64,000 nucleotides of DNA from Shewanella seohaensis (GTDB lineage Bacteria > Pseudomonadota > Gammaproteobacteria > Enterobacterales > Shewanellaceae), in NCBI RefSeq assembly GCF_025449215.1, contig NZ_CP104900.1, positions 1,674,001 to 1,738,000 of the forward strand, read 5' to 3'. The notes below the pieces were generated by a model. That model made no database searches. It saw only the letters and a program-made list of their open reading frames with translations, and was not told where the DNA came from. Every line of letters starts with the position of its first letter. The stretch's first letter is position 1. This document shows, in pieces, positions 49,166-60,476 of this stretch. The translations under genes were made by a program, and so were the position numbers.

Positions 49166-50662
49166 ATGAGTACACCTAAAAAACGGAGTGATTGGGAAAG
49201 CCTCGCTGCTAGCCTAGCAATCAATGGCAAGGCTTATATCAATGGCGAATACCGCGATGCGGCAGCGGGCAGCACTTTTGATTGTGTCAGCCCAATCGAC
49301 GGACGCGTATTAGCCAAGGTCGCCAGTTGCGATTTGATGGACGCCAATATTGCCGTCGCTAATGCCCGTGAGGTGTTTGAATCTGGCGTATGGTCAAAGA
49401 CAGCTCCCGTTAAACGTAAGCAAGTGATGATCCGTTTTGCCGAGTTATTGGAAGAAAATGCCAATGAACTCGCTCTGTTAGAAACCTTGGACATGGGTAA
49501 GCCAATCCGTTTTTCAAAGGCGGTAGATATTGCCGGCGCCGCCCGTGCTATCCGTTGGTCGGGTGAAGCCGTTGATAAACTCTACGATGAGCTGGCGCCT
49601 ACGGCGCATAATGAAATCGGCATGATCACCCGCGAACCCGTAGGCGTGGTGGCGGCGATTGTGCCTTGGAACTTCCCGTTATTGATGGCCTGTTGGAAGC
49701 TGGGGCCAGCGCTGGCGACGGGCAACAGCGTTATTCTTAAACCCTCTGAGAAATCCCCCTTAACGGCCATTCGTATCGCCGAGCTTGCGGTACAGGCAGG
49801 GATCCCTAAGGGCGTGCTAAACGTACTGCCTGGTTATGGGCATACGGTCGGTAAGGCACTGGCGTTGCATATGGATGTGGATACCTTAGTCTTTACTGGT
49901 TCAACAAAAATCGCCAAGCAATTAATGATTTATGCGGGCGAATCGAATATGAAGCGGGTGTGGCTCGAGGCGGGCGGTAAGAGCCCGAACATTGTATTTA
50001 ACGATGCGCCCGATCTCAAAGCGGCGGCGGTGGCGGCGGCCGAAGCCATTGCCTTTAACCAAGGTGAAGTCTGTACCGCTGGCTCGCGTTTGCTGGTGGA
50101 GTCTGGGGTTAAAGAGCAATTGATTGCGCTGATTGCTGAAGAACTCGCCTCGTGGCAGCCCGGGCATCCGCTGGATCCCGCTACCGTGAGCGGCGCTGTG
50201 GTCGATAAGCAACAACTCGATACCATCTTAAGCTATATCAAGGCGGGCCAGGATGAAGGTGCCTGTTTAGTCCATGGTGGACAACAAGTGCTGGCCGAAA
50301 CGGGCGGCGTGTATGTGCAGCCCACTATCTTTAGCCAAGTACACAACAAGATGAAAATCGCCAGCGAGGAAATCTTTGGCCCAGTGTTATCTGTTATTGA
50401 ATTCAACGGCATGGACGAGGCGATTGCGATAGCCAATGACACCATTTACGGCTTAGCGGCTGGGGTGTGGACGGCGGATATCAGCAAGGCGCACAAAACC
50501 GCCAAGGCACTGCGTTCGGGTATGGTGTGGATTAACCATTATGATGGTGGCGATATGACGGCGCCTTTCGGTGGTTACAAACAATCGGGCAATGGCCGCG
50601 ATAAATCCATGCATTCCTTCGACAAATACACCGAAATCAAGGCGACTTGGATAGCCCTATAA
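49166..50662 (+). CDS. puuC: Gamma-glutamyl-gamma-aminobutyraldehyde dehydrogenase
   Basis: NAD(P)-dependent aldehyde dehydrogenase oxidising the aldehyde produced from gamma-glutamylputrescine. 498 residues. Catalytic Cys303 (NQGEVCTAGSR), Glu268 (WLEAGGKSPN), and the Rossmann-type VFTGSTKIAKQ. The N-terminal SDWESLAASLAINGKAYING and the C-terminal HYDGGDMTAPFGGYKQSGNGRD fit PuuC rather than betaine aldehyde dehydrogenase. Separated from the other puu genes by about 2.2 kb of unrelated genes. AGAGG upstream of the ATG; a terminator follows. Confidence 0.9.
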   Translation: MSTPKKRSDWESLAASLAINGKAYINGEYRDAAAGSTFDCVSPIDGRVLAKVASCDLMDANIAVANAREVFESGVWSKTAPVKRKQVMIRFAELLEENANELALLETLDMGKPIRFSKAVDIAGAARAIRWSGEAVDKLYDELAPTAHNEIGMITREPVGVVAAIVPWNFPLLMACWKLGPALATGNSVILKPSEKSPLTAIRIAELAVQAGIPKGVLNVLPGYGHTVGKALALHMDVDTLVFTGSTKIAKQLMIYAGESNMKRVWLEAGGKSPNIVFNDAPDLKAAAVAAAEAIAFNQGEVCTAGSRLLVESGVKEQLIALIAEELASWQPGHPLDPATVSGAVVDKQQLDTILSYIKAGQDEGACLVHGGQQVLAETGGVYVQPTIFSQVHNKMKIASEEIFGPVLSVIEFNGMDEAIAIANDTIYGLAAGVWTADISKAHKTAKALRSGMVWINHYDGGDMTAPFGGYKQSGNGRDKSMHSFDKYTEIKATWIAL

Positions 50663-50680
50663 GTCGTTTGACTCCCTCTC

Positions 50681-50719
50681 AAGCCTCTTTACGCCGATGC
50701 GAAAGGGGCTTTATTTTTT
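50681..50719 (+). terminator. Terminator after puuC
   Basis: AAGCCTCTTT (50681-50690) pairs with AAAGGGGCTT (50702-50711), one G-U, then a T-rich stretch. Confidence 0.7.
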
Positions 50720-50824
50720 CTGGTTAACCCTCTAATTAAATGGATAAAGTGGCGCAAGGGTGCCTCTTAGGGATTTTTGCTGTACATTGCTCGGATGATG
50801 AACTCATTTGCTAAGGGATGTTCT

Positions 50825-51220
50825 GTGAGTCTCAAATACTTATCTTTGACCTTAATGCTGCTAGTCACCTTGGCCTTGTCAGGGTGTTCTTCTACCCATT
50901 CGGGAAGCTGGCAGGGGGTTACCGAGTCTGGCCAAGCCTCTTTCTACGGCGATAAACATCAAAATAAAAAAACCGCCAGTGGTGAGCGTTATAGCCATAA
51001 ATTAAAAACGGCCGCCCATAAGGAAATTCCTTTTGGTTCAGTGGTTAAAGTGACAAATCTTAAGAACGGTAAAACGGTTGTGGTTAAGGTTAACGACAGG
51101 GGGCCTTTCGTGCGGGGCCGAATTATAGATTTGTCCAAATCCGCATTTAGCAGCATAGGCAATACTTCGGCAGGTTTACTGGATGTCAAAATTGAAGTGA
51201 TTCAAGCCGCGAGTCAGTAA
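50825..51220 (+). CDS. RlpA-like lipoprotein (septal/lytic transglycosylase-type barrel)
   Basis: Lipoprotein with lipobox LSGC and a double-psi beta-barrel of the RlpA type: GQASFYGDKHQNKKTASGERY, LKTAAHKEIPFGSVVKVTNL, VKVNDRGPFVRGRIIDLSKSA. Residues known to matter in RlpA (the Asp and His in the groove) seem present. There is no SPOR domain, so septal targeting is uncertain; this is the short form. GTG 50825 with AAGGGA before it is preferred; ATG 50798 is possible. Confidence 0.82.
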   Translation: MSLKYLSLTLMLLVTLALSGCSSTHSGSWQGVTESGQASFYGDKHQNKKTASGERYSHKLKTAAHKEIPFGSVVKVTNLKNGKTVVVKVNDRGPFVRGRIIDLSKSAFSSIGNTSAGLLDVKIEVIQAASQ

Positions 51221-51364
51221 TCGACCCTCAATGAGCTTGTTATGTGTGCTTTACCGAAACAGTATCGTTCGAATGGTTTGAATAGCGCTTGGGTTTTAGC
51301 ATGTGCAGCAAAACGCAGGCTGATAAGTCATTATCCCAGTTGGAAATCAGAATAAGGACAGCCA

Positions 51365-52222
51365 ATGGAATATCCTCTCGTGAGTACTCAATGGCTCGAA
51401 GAGCACCTCACCTCGCCAGATCTCGTGTTACTCGATGCCAGCATGGCCGTGGTGTTGGGCAAAGAGCCTATCATCTATTCCGAACCTGTGTGCATTCCGC
51501 GCTCAAGGCGTTTTGATGTCGAAACGGATTTTTGCGATAAAACGTCCACTCAAATCCACGCCTTACCAAGGTTTGAACAGTTTATCGAAGGCATTGCCAA
51601 GCTCGGAATAGACTCACAAAGCGTGGTGGTTATCTATGATAATCAAGGGATTTATTCAGCTCCGCGCGCTTGGTGGATATTCAAGGTGATGGGATTTCAC
51701 CGTGTGTATGTGCTCGACGGTGGTTTACCCCAATGGATGGCTGAAGACAGAGTCACCTCATCCCGCTATCAGGAAGAAGGGATAGATTATGGTGCAAGCG
51801 ATAGTGAGGAACTCACTGCCGTTTTGGAATATCAGCCTGCCAAGGTGATGGATGCCGAGGCCGTGTTTGCCAAGCTTGATGATAGCGGCAGCGCGATTAT
51901 CGATGCCCGCGGCGCCGCCCGCTTTTTAGGCCAAGTGAGTGAGCCACGCCCAGGTGTGCGTAGTGGGCATATTCCCCATTCGGTTAATTTACCTTTTGCA
52001 GAGGTGCTCGATGGCTTCAAAATCAAAAGCTCGGCCGAATTACAAACCCTGTTTCAAGGGCTTGCTGGTGATAAACCGTTAAGGATTTTCAGCTGTGGTT
52101 CGGGCATTACCGCCTGTATCTTAATCTTAGCGTCGCTCGCTTCTGGCCATGCCGATGCTGTGCTCTACGATGGCTCATGGGCCGACTGGGGCAGTCGCAG
52201 CGATTTACCCATAGCGCAATAA
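51365..52222 (+). CDS. sseA: 3-mercaptopyruvate sulfurtransferase (two-domain rhodanese)
   Basis: 285 residues with an inactive N-terminal and a catalytic C-terminal rhodanese domain. The nucleophile Cys244 sits in FSCGSGITAC; the loop CGSGxTAC is the mercaptopyruvate rather than thiosulfate type. VVIYDNQGIYSAPRAWWIFKVMG and VLDGGLPQWM are also characteristic. AAGGACAGCC before the ATG gives the start. Role in thiol and persulfide metabolism is by family. Confidence 0.9.
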   Translation: MEYPLVSTQWLEEHLTSPDLVLLDASMAVVLGKEPIIYSEPVCIPRSRRFDVETDFCDKTSTQIHALPRFEQFIEGIAKLGIDSQSVVVIYDNQGIYSAPRAWWIFKVMGFHRVYVLDGGLPQWMAEDRVTSSRYQEEGIDYGASDSEELTAVLEYQPAKVMDAEAVFAKLDDSGSAIIDARGAARFLGQVSEPRPGVRSGHIPHSVNLPFAEVLDGFKIKSSAELQTLFQGLAGDKPLRIFSCGSGITACILILASLASGHADAVLYDGSWADWGSRSDLPIAQ

Positions 52223-52234
52223 GCGTTGATAGCT

Positions 52235-52266
52235 GGAGTGCTATGCAGGACACCCTGCAGCACTCC
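52235..52266 (+). repeat. Long hairpin between sseA and the DUF2937 gene
   Basis: GGAGTGCT (52235-52242) pairs with AGCACTCC (52259-52266), and GCAGG pairs with CCTGC inside it, with a two-base bulge and a four-base loop. No T-tract follows, so it is not a classic terminator. Confidence 0.65.
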
Positions 52267-52307
52267 ATTGGCAGTGATATATCCTTTGACTTATCAAGGA
52301 GTTTACC

Positions 52308-52820
52308 ATGATAACTCGATTGTTCGATAAGCTGATCTTCGGCTTTATCTTAGTGATGGCGCTGCAACTTCCCCAATTAGCCGATCATTATCAGCAATTT
52401 TTGGCGGGACTCTATACCTCGACTCAATGGCAAGTTGAGGGCTATGAGGCCACGGCGAAGGAATATCACTACGGCGATGTAGAAACCATGATTGCCCGCC
52501 ATTTGCAAAACGAGGAGCCTAGCGTTAGGGCGGATGCCGAGCAAAAGCGCCAGACGCTAGCCCTTTATCAAGCGCTGCAGCAGGGAATGCAGACCTTTGC
52601 GCAGGGGAATCTCTTCGAGAAAACCGCCTATATGTTTAATCCAGCTCGTTTTGAATATTTACAGCAAACCATAGTTAACTTTAAGCCGGGCATCCCGTTA
52701 ACCACCAGTGGGATAGGCTTTGGCGTGCTGGTGGCGCTAATAGTCCATTATCTTGGCTCGGTGCCCTTTATTCTGTGGTCAAGGCGCCGCAAACGCCTTA
52801 ACTCTGTCCGCGCCATTTAG
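52308..52820 (+). CDS. DUF2937 family membrane protein
   Basis: 170 residues with an N-terminal membrane helix, a helical middle (HYQQFLAGLYTSTQWQVEGYE, MIARHLQNEEPSVRADAEQKR) and a second helix near the C-terminus (GFGVLVALIVHYLGSVPFILW) followed by a basic tail. This matches the DUF2937 architecture. Function unknown. AAGGAG precedes the ATG. Confidence 0.75.
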   Translation: MITRLFDKLIFGFILVMALQLPQLADHYQQFLAGLYTSTQWQVEGYEATAKEYHYGDVETMIARHLQNEEPSVRADAEQKRQTLALYQALQQGMQTFAQGNLFEKTAYMFNPARFEYLQQTIVNFKPGIPLTTSGIGFGVLVALIVHYLGSVPFILWSRRRKRLNSVRAI

Positions 52821-52855
52821 TGTCGTTGGATAGCTTGCTCGCATATCCAACGACA
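52821..52855. repeat. Perfect 12-bp inverted repeat between convergent genes
   Basis: TGTCGTTGGATA (52821-52832) pairs with TATCCAACGACA (52844-52855). It fills the gap between the DUF2937 gene and puuB and probably acts as a shared transcript end, although T-tracts are missing. Confidence 0.7.
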
Positions 52856-52864
52856 GGGCAAACC

Positions 52865-54172
52865 TTAGAATAAGTCTTTAAACCTGTGGTACAGCATACC
52901 CGCAGCCAGCATGGGCGAGCGGAATGTGGGGCCGCCGGGGAAGGTCATATGTTTGATTTTGGCAAACACATCAAAATATCCCGCCTGCTGACATATGGCT
53001 TCGGCGAGCAGTTTGGCAGCCATATGGGTGGCATTGACGCCGTGGCCTGCGTAGGCTTGGGCGTAAAAAATATTACTCGAATCGGGGAGGCGACCGATTT
53101 GGGGCATACGGTTGGCGCCAATGCCTATCATGCCGCCCCATTCGTAATCGATGCGTACGCCTTTTAACTGTGGGAATACCTTCTCGAGGTTCGGCCTGAG
53201 CGCTGCTTCAATATCCTTAGGATCTTTGCCTGAATAAGTACAAAGTCCGCCGAAGAGTAAGCGTCTATCCGCCGATAAGTGGAAGTAATCTAAGGCGATT
53301 CGCATGTCTGCAAAGGCCATATTTTGCGGGATAATGCTTTGGCATTGCACTTCTGTCAGTGGCTCGGTTGCAAGCAAGTAACTCCCCGCGGGCAGGACTT
53401 TTCCGCCTATGTAGCTATTCAGTTTATGGCCAATATAAGCGTTGCCTGCGAGCACCAGATATTGGCAAGTCACTTCGCCTTTTGCCGTTAATACTCGCGG
53501 TTTATCCCCAGGAATAATCTTTTCTGCGGCGCTGTATTCAAATAATTGAGCGCCCAAGTCACGGGCGACACGAGCCTCGCCCAAGGCCAAATTCAGCGGA
53601 TGCAAATGGCCGCTGCCCATGTCGACTAGGGCGCCTTGGTAAAAGTCTGAGCCGATAACCTCTCCGAGCTGAGACTGAGTTAATAGTTTGATTTCATGCT
53701 GATATCCAAGGTGTTTAAGATGGTCGAACTCTTGTTCTAGTTCGAGCATATGCCGAGGTTTAACTGCCAGATCGCAATAGCCCATTTGTAAATCGCAATC
53801 GATGTGATGGGTCTGGATGCGATTTCGCACAATCTCTACCGCCTCAAACCCCATTTGCTCAATGGCGCTCACGCCTTCTTGGCCTATCTCATTGATAAAT
53901 TGCGCAGGATCATGGCCAATACCGCGGATCAGCTCACCACCATTACGCCCTGAGGCTCCCCAGCCTATGCGCTTGGCCTCGAGTAGCACCACGTTTAGGC
54001 CCTTTTGCCGCAGTTCGATAGCTGTGTTAATACCACTGAAACCACCGCCGATAATGCAAACGTCGGTGCTTACCTTGCCCTCAAGTTGGGGATGAGCGTA
54101 AATTTCTTTTGCAGTATCAACATAATAAGACTGGGGATATTGTTCACTATGAACGGGAGGTTTGGTGGTCAT
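52865..54172 (-). CDS. puuB: Gamma-glutamylputrescine oxidase, FAD-dependent (copy 1)
   Basis: 435-residue amine oxidase of the DAO/OrdL group: FAD site DVCIIGGGFSGINTAIELRQKG near 37, then GWGASGRNGGELIRGIGHDP, and C-terminal YAQAYAGHGVNATHMAAKL. It would oxidise gamma-glutamylputrescine to the aldehyde used by PuuC. The substrate is inferred from neighbours; N-methyl or other amines are possible. It is divergent from the PuuR-like regulator with a large palindrome between. A second, distinct copy lies at 62486. Confidence 0.87.
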   Translation of the reverse strand: MTTKPPVHSEQYPQSYYVDTAKEIYAHPQLEGKVSTDVCIIGGGFSGINTAIELRQKGLNVVLLEAKRIGWGASGRNGGELIRGIGHDPAQFINEIGQEGVSAIEQMGFEAVEIVRNRIQTHHIDCDLQMGYCDLAVKPRHMLELEQEFDHLKHLGYQHEIKLLTQSQLGEVIGSDFYQGALVDMGSGHLHPLNLALGEARVARDLGAQLFEYSAAEKIIPGDKPRVLTAKGEVTCQYLVLAGNAYIGHKLNSYIGGKVLPAGSYLLATEPLTEVQCQSIIPQNMAFADMRIALDYFHLSADRRLLFGGLCTYSGKDPKDIEAALRPNLEKVFPQLKGVRIDYEWGGMIGIGANRMPQIGRLPDSSNIFYAQAYAGHGVNATHMAAKLLAEAICQQAGYFDVFAKIKHMTFPGGPTFRSPMLAAGMLYHRFKDLF

Positions 54173-54225
54173 TTGAGCTCCAAAAAATTGTTTTTATTGT
54201 AAATTGGGCTTGTCCCAGTATACTC

Positions 54226-54281
54226 ATCACACTTTTGTGATACTGCTAAAAAGTGTGCATTTTATTTAACACACTTTTTAG
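54226..54281. promoter_or_regulatory. Nested palindromes in the puuB/regulator divergent region
   Basis: CTAAAAAGTGTG (54246-54257) and CACACTTTTTAG (54270-54281) form a perfect 12-base inverted repeat with a 12-base AT-rich spacer. A second palindrome, ATCACA-CTTT-TGTGAT, is at 54226-54241. CACACTTTT therefore occurs three times, in both orientations. Likely operator for a divergent-gene regulator. Confidence 0.62.
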
Positions 54282-54397
54282 ATAGAATACAATGGAAGCG
54301 ATTAAACTCACGCTTTTAGGGCTAAAATGTGTTTGGGATGATGTTTATCCTGAACAACCTGTTCTTCATCTATCGGGGCAACCGATCCTTTGGGGAG

Positions 54398-54955
54398 ATG
54401 CGAAATTTGGATATTGGAGCCAGTCTCAGAACTGTTCGAAAAATGAAAGGCTTATCCCAGCGTGAGCTGGCTAAGCGTGCTGGTGTGACTAACAGTACAA
54501 TTTCAATGATCGAAAAAAACAGTGTTAGCCCGTCCGTCAGTTCTTTGAAAAAGGTATTGTCGGGTATCCCTATGTCTTTAGTGGATTTTTTCTCGATTGA
54601 AGCCTCGATTGAGAGTGAGCAAAAAGTGGTTTATCGCTCCGATGAACTCCTCGATATAGGTACTGGGCCGTTAGAATTTAAGTTGATTGGCCGCGACTTT
54701 CCCAATCGTGCCATGTCGGTGATGAGTGAAACCTACCCACCGGGTTCGGATACGGGCGAGGAAATGCTGAAACACGAAGGTGAAGAGGCGGCCATGGTGA
54801 TCGAAGGCAAATTCGAACTGACCGTTGGCGATGAGGTATATATCTTAGAAGCGGGTGATAGTTACTATTTTAACAGTGAATTACCCCATAGATTTCGTAA
54901 CCCTTTCGATGAACCCTGTCGACTGGTCAGTGCAACAACGCCAGCGAATTTCTAA
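54398..54955 (+). CDS. puuR: HTH-cupin transcriptional regulator, PuuR-like
   Basis: About 185 residues, the size of E. coli PuuR. N-terminal XRE-type helix-turn-helix (LRTVRKMKGLSQRELAKRAG, TNSTISMIEKNSVSPSVSSL) and C-terminal cupin with EEMLKHEGEEAAMVIEGKFEL and YYFNSELPHRFRNP. The ending LVSATTPANF parallels E. coli SAHTPTTF. Predicted repressor of putrescine catabolism, relieved by putrescine. Start is uncertain: at ATG 54398 the GGGGAG site is too close, while TTG 54407 has better spacing, and the frame is open further upstream. Confidence 0.87.
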   Translation: MRNLDIGASLRTVRKMKGLSQRELAKRAGVTNSTISMIEKNSVSPSVSSLKKVLSGIPMSLVDFFSIEASIESEQKVVYRSDELLDIGTGPLEFKLIGRDFPNRAMSVMSETYPPGSDTGEEMLKHEGEEAAMVIEGKFELTVGDEVYILEAGDSYYFNSELPHRFRNPFDEPCRLVSATTPANF

Positions 54956-54974
54956 TCGCATAGCTAGTCGCAGA

Positions 54975-55003
54975 GCGCTGTCCTAGATTGTCTAGGATGG
55001 CGC
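54975..55003 (+). terminator. Hairpin after puuR
   Basis: GCGCTGTCCTAGA (54975-54987) pairs with TCTAGGATGGCGC (54991-55003) over 13 pairs with two G-U. Only weak T content follows. The remainder of the 390-base gap to 55346 is AT-rich and contains the PuuR-type boxes. Confidence 0.6.
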
Positions 55004-55285
55004 CATCTTGAGATTTCCCCCTTATCTACCTCGCATCAAACTGGCTTTGGATTACAAAATATTTTTCAAAGTGTAAATAATATTTTTCAAATGACTCTAA
55101 ATCAGCTCTGATTATCTTTGCCTAATTTTCATCATAAACAACCGCTATAAGCCGATTCTGTTACCCTTAGGCAACACAATACCCCTAATTTCCTGTATTA
55201 CATCCCAAAATGCTGTCTTGCAACTAAACGATCATTAACAAGTGTTTAACCTCTTGCCTGAGGTTAAAATTCGGTGTACTGTGTG

Positions 55286-55320
55286 AAAAAATGAACATCA
55301 AAACTTAACATGTTCATTAT
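55286..55320. promoter_or_regulatory. Inverted pair of PuuR-like boxes upstream of puuD
   Basis: AATGAACAT (55290-55298) and ATGTTCATT (55310-55318) face each other with 11 bases between, 28 bases before puuD. Both extend into the A-rich flank of the E. coli PuuR site. Confidence 0.68.
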
Positions 55321-55346
55321 GCAGTCATTCAAGGTGAAGGTGAGTT

Positions 55347-56106
55347 ATGTCTGTCGAGTTGCCCCTTATTGGTGTTATTGCGTGTAATCAACAATTGGGA
55401 TCACATCCCTTTAATATTGTTGGTGAAAAATACCTCTTAGGTGTAGTGAATGGTGCTAAGGGCTGGCCCTTAGTGATCCCCTCATTAGGTGCTGAACAAC
55501 CTATAGAGGCGATTCTGGCAAGTCTCGATGGCATTCTCTTTACCGGTTCGCCTTCGAATGTTGAACCCCATCTCTATGCGGGTGAACCGAGTGAAATCGG
55601 TACTCACCACGATCCCAAACGCGATGCCACCACCTTACCGCTTATTCGTGCGGCCATTGCGGCGGGTGTGCCTGTGCTTGGGATTTGTCGTGGCTTTCAA
55701 GAGATGAACGTCGCTTTTGGTGGCAGTCTGCATCAGAAGTTGCACGAAGTGGGCGGTTTTATTGAACACAGAGAAGATAAAGAGGCCTCATTAGAGGTGC
55801 AATATGGGCCATCCCACAGTATTACTGTGGAGCCTGGGGGTCATTTACGAGGCCTGGGGCCGTAACTCGGCAGAGGTAAACTCTGTACATACTCAGGGCG
55901 TAGAGCGTCTTGGGATTGGGTTGCGGCCAGAAGCTTATGCTCCAGATGGTCTAGTGGAGGCCTTCTCCGTTATAGACGCAAATGAATTTGCCCTCGGTGT
56001 GCAATGGCATCCTGAATGGAAGGTGAGTGAAAACCCATTTTTCCTCTCTATATTCAATGCCTTTGGTGATGCATGCCGTCGTAGGGCTACAACTCGAGTG
56101 AAATAA
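55347..56106 (+). CDS. puuD: Gamma-glutamyl-GABA hydrolase (one frameshift)
   Basis: Class I glutamine-amidotransferase-like hydrolase that frees GABA from gamma-glutamyl-GABA. Nucleophile Cys114 ([11 protein letters not shown]), the same number as in E. coli PuuD; the His of the triad is in LGVQWHPEW. The frame breaks in G5 at 55836-55840. Seven G would give [16 protein letters not shown] and a 253-residue protein (E. coli 254); removing one G would also restore the frame but lose a glycine. It is one base from puuA. Confidence 0.9.
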
Positions 56107-56107
56107 A

Positions 56108-57463
56108 ATGAATAAGCTAATCGCTTTTTTAAAAGAACGAAAAATCACAGAAGTCGAATGTGTTATCAGCGATATGACAGGTATCGCCCGCGGAAAAATT
56201 GCCCCAGTGGATAAGTTCCTCGACGAAAAAGGCATGCGCTTACCCGAAAGCGTGTTGCTGCAAACCGTTACTGGTGACTTTGTCGACGATGATATTTATT
56301 ACAGTTTGCTCGACGACGCCGACATCGATTTTGTCTGTGTCCCTGATGAAAATGCCGTATTTATGTTGCCTTGGACCATTGAAGCCACAGCGCAAGTGAT
56401 CCACGATTGCTACGACAGAATGGGCAATCCCATCGAATTATCGCCACGTAACGTATTGAAGAAAGTGCTCTCGCTATACGAGCAAAAAGGCTGGGAGCCA
56501 GTTATTGCACCTGAAATGGAGTTTTATCTTACCAGCCGTAGCGATGACCACGATTTACCCCTTAAGCCACCAATTGGTCGCTCGGGCAGACCCGAAGCGG
56601 GACGTCAGTCTTTCTCGATTGATGCGGCTAACGAATACGATCCGCTTTTCGAAGATATGTATGACTGGTGTGAGCTGCAAGGTTTAGATATCGATACGCT
56701 GATCCACGAAGACGGCCCAGCGCAAATGGAGATTAACTTCAGCCACGGTAATCCATTATCTCTTGCGGATCAGGTGTTTGTATTCAAGCGCACCCTGCGT
56801 GAGGCGGCATTAAAGCACAATGTGTGCGCCACCTTTATGGCTAAACCTGTGACCGATGAGCCAGGCAGTGCCATGCACATTCACCAAAGCGTGATTAATA
56901 AGGAAACAGGCAAAAACATCTTCACCAATGAAGACGGTACTCAAAGCCCATTATTCCTAAGTTATATCGCTGGTTTACAGAAGTTTATTCCTGAACTCTT
57001 GCCGTTGATGGCACCTAATGCCAACTCGTTCCGTCGTTTCTTACCGGGCACCTCTGCGCCAGTTAACTTGGAATGGGGCGTTGAGAACAGAACCTGCGGC
57101 CTGCGTATTCCTGAGTCTTCACCGCAAAACCGCCGCATTGAAAACCGTATTCCTGGGGCGGATGCAAACTGCTATTTAGCCATCGCAGCGAGCTTACTCT
57201 GCGGTTACATCGGTATGGTGGAAGGGTTAAAACCCTCGACGCCAGTGCAGGGGAAATCGAACGAAAGCCGTAGCAACAATCCACATTGCCTGCCGTTGAC
57301 CTTAGAAGAAGCGTTAGCGGCGATGGAAGAGAGCGATGCCTGTAAGGAATATTTAGGTGAAGCCTTTACCACTGGCTTTGTGGCGGTAAAACAGGCCGAG
57401 CTCGAAAACTTCCGCCGCGTCGTGAGTTCGTGGGAGCGTGAGTTCCTGTTACTCAGTGTGTAA
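56108..57463 (+). CDS. puuA: Gamma-glutamylputrescine synthetase
   Basis: Glutamine synthetase-family ligase that joins glutamate to putrescine with ATP. 451 residues, shorter than true GS. Motifs: PEMEFYLTS, DGPAQMEINFSHGNPL, GSAMHIHQSV, APNANSFRRFLPGTSAP, NRTCGLRIPESSPQNRRIENR. The N-terminal VECVISDMTGIARGK fits PuuA-type ligases. Same transcript as puuD. Confidence 0.93.
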   Translation: MNKLIAFLKERKITEVECVISDMTGIARGKIAPVDKFLDEKGMRLPESVLLQTVTGDFVDDDIYYSLLDDADIDFVCVPDENAVFMLPWTIEATAQVIHDCYDRMGNPIELSPRNVLKKVLSLYEQKGWEPVIAPEMEFYLTSRSDDHDLPLKPPIGRSGRPEAGRQSFSIDAANEYDPLFEDMYDWCELQGLDIDTLIHEDGPAQMEINFSHGNPLSLADQVFVFKRTLREAALKHNVCATFMAKPVTDEPGSAMHIHQSVINKETGKNIFTNEDGTQSPLFLSYIAGLQKFIPELLPLMAPNANSFRRFLPGTSAPVNLEWGVENRTCGLRIPESSPQNRRIENRIPGADANCYLAIAASLLCGYIGMVEGLKPSTPVQGKSNESRSNNPHCLPLTLEEALAAMEESDACKEYLGEAFTTGFVAVKQAELENFRRVVSSWEREFLLLSV

Positions 57464-59181
<1,718 letters not shown>

Positions 59182-59340
59182 TCGAGATGGGGCAAGCATT
59201 GCTTGCCCCTTTTAATCGCACAGACATTGCCTTGCTCCTTGAGCATTCGGCCTACAGATTTTATCTCTATTCATTAATTCATTGTGTAAATCTCAAGTAT
59301 TGAACGCCTTGTCGCATCAATACTCGGGTGGAGAAGTACT

Positions 59341-60476
59341 ATGGCAAGCACCTCGGGCGTCACCAACAAACCCACTACAAAGACGCAAGAAAAAGTCCTG
59401 CTTAAGATTGAGCGGGTCAGTAAATTGTTCGACGATGTACGCGCGGTTGACGACGTATCATTGACGATTAATAAAGGTGAGATTTTTGCTTTACTTGGGG
59501 GCTCTGGCTCAGGGAAGTCGACCTTATTGCGTATGCTCGCGGGGTTCGAAAGACCGACCTCGGGACGGATTTTTCTCGACGGTGAAGACATTACCGATTT
59601 GCCCCCTACGAACGTCCCATCAACATGATGTTCCAGTCTTATGCGCTCTTTCCCCATATGACGGTCGCGCAAAACATCGCCTTCGGTTTAAAGCAAGATA
59701 AGTTGCCCAAAGCGGAAATTGAGCAAAGGGTGCAAGAAATGCTCAAGTTGGTGCATATGGAGCAATATGGCAAACGTAAGCCGCATCAGCTTTCCGGCGG
59801 TCAGCGTCAACGGGTGGCGTTAGCCCGCTCCCTCGCGAAACGTCCTAAGTTATTGCTACTCGATGAACCTATGGGCGCACTGGATAAAAAGCTGCGTACT
59901 CAGATGCAGTTAGAAGTGGTTGAAATTCTTGAGCGTGTAGGCGTGACCTGTGTAATGGTGACCCATGATCAGGAAGAAGCTATGACCATGGCGGGCCGCA
60001 TTTCGATTATGAGCGACGGTTGGATTGCCCAAACTGGTTCACCTATGGACATTTACGAGAGTCCAAACAGCCGCATGATTGCCGAATTTATCGGTTCAGT
60101 GAACCTCTTTGGCGGTGAGATTGAAGTGGACGAAGTCGACCACCTCATCATTAAACCCAATGATTTAGCTCAGCCTTTCTATGTGGGTTACGGGGTAACG
60201 ACCAGTGCCGAGGAAAAGCATGTGTGGTTAGCGGTACGCCCCGAAAAAACCATTATCAGCCGTGAGCAACCTGAGGGCGAGTACAACTGGGCCAAGGGCA
60301 TAGTGCATGACATCGCCTACTTAGGTGGCATTTCGGTGTACTACATTCGCCTCGAGAACGGCCAAATAGTGCAATGCAGTATGACCAACCGTGAACGCCG
60401 TGCCGACCATGCGACATGGGATGATGAAGTGTTCATCAGCTGGGAGGACACCAGTGGCGTGGTGTTAAGATCATGA
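59341..60476 (+). CDS. potG: Putrescine ABC transporter, ATP-binding protein (one frameshift)
   Basis: ATPase subunit, 378 residues when repaired (E. coli 377). Walker A LLGGSGSGKSTLLRM, signature LSGGQRQRVALARSL, Walker B LLLLDEPMGALD, and a C-terminal regulatory TOBE domain (WLAVRPEKTII). The frame breaks in C5 at 59602-59606; one more C gives TDLPPYERPINMMFQSYALF, the conserved Q-loop region. The stop overlaps potH (ATGA). Confidence 0.93.
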
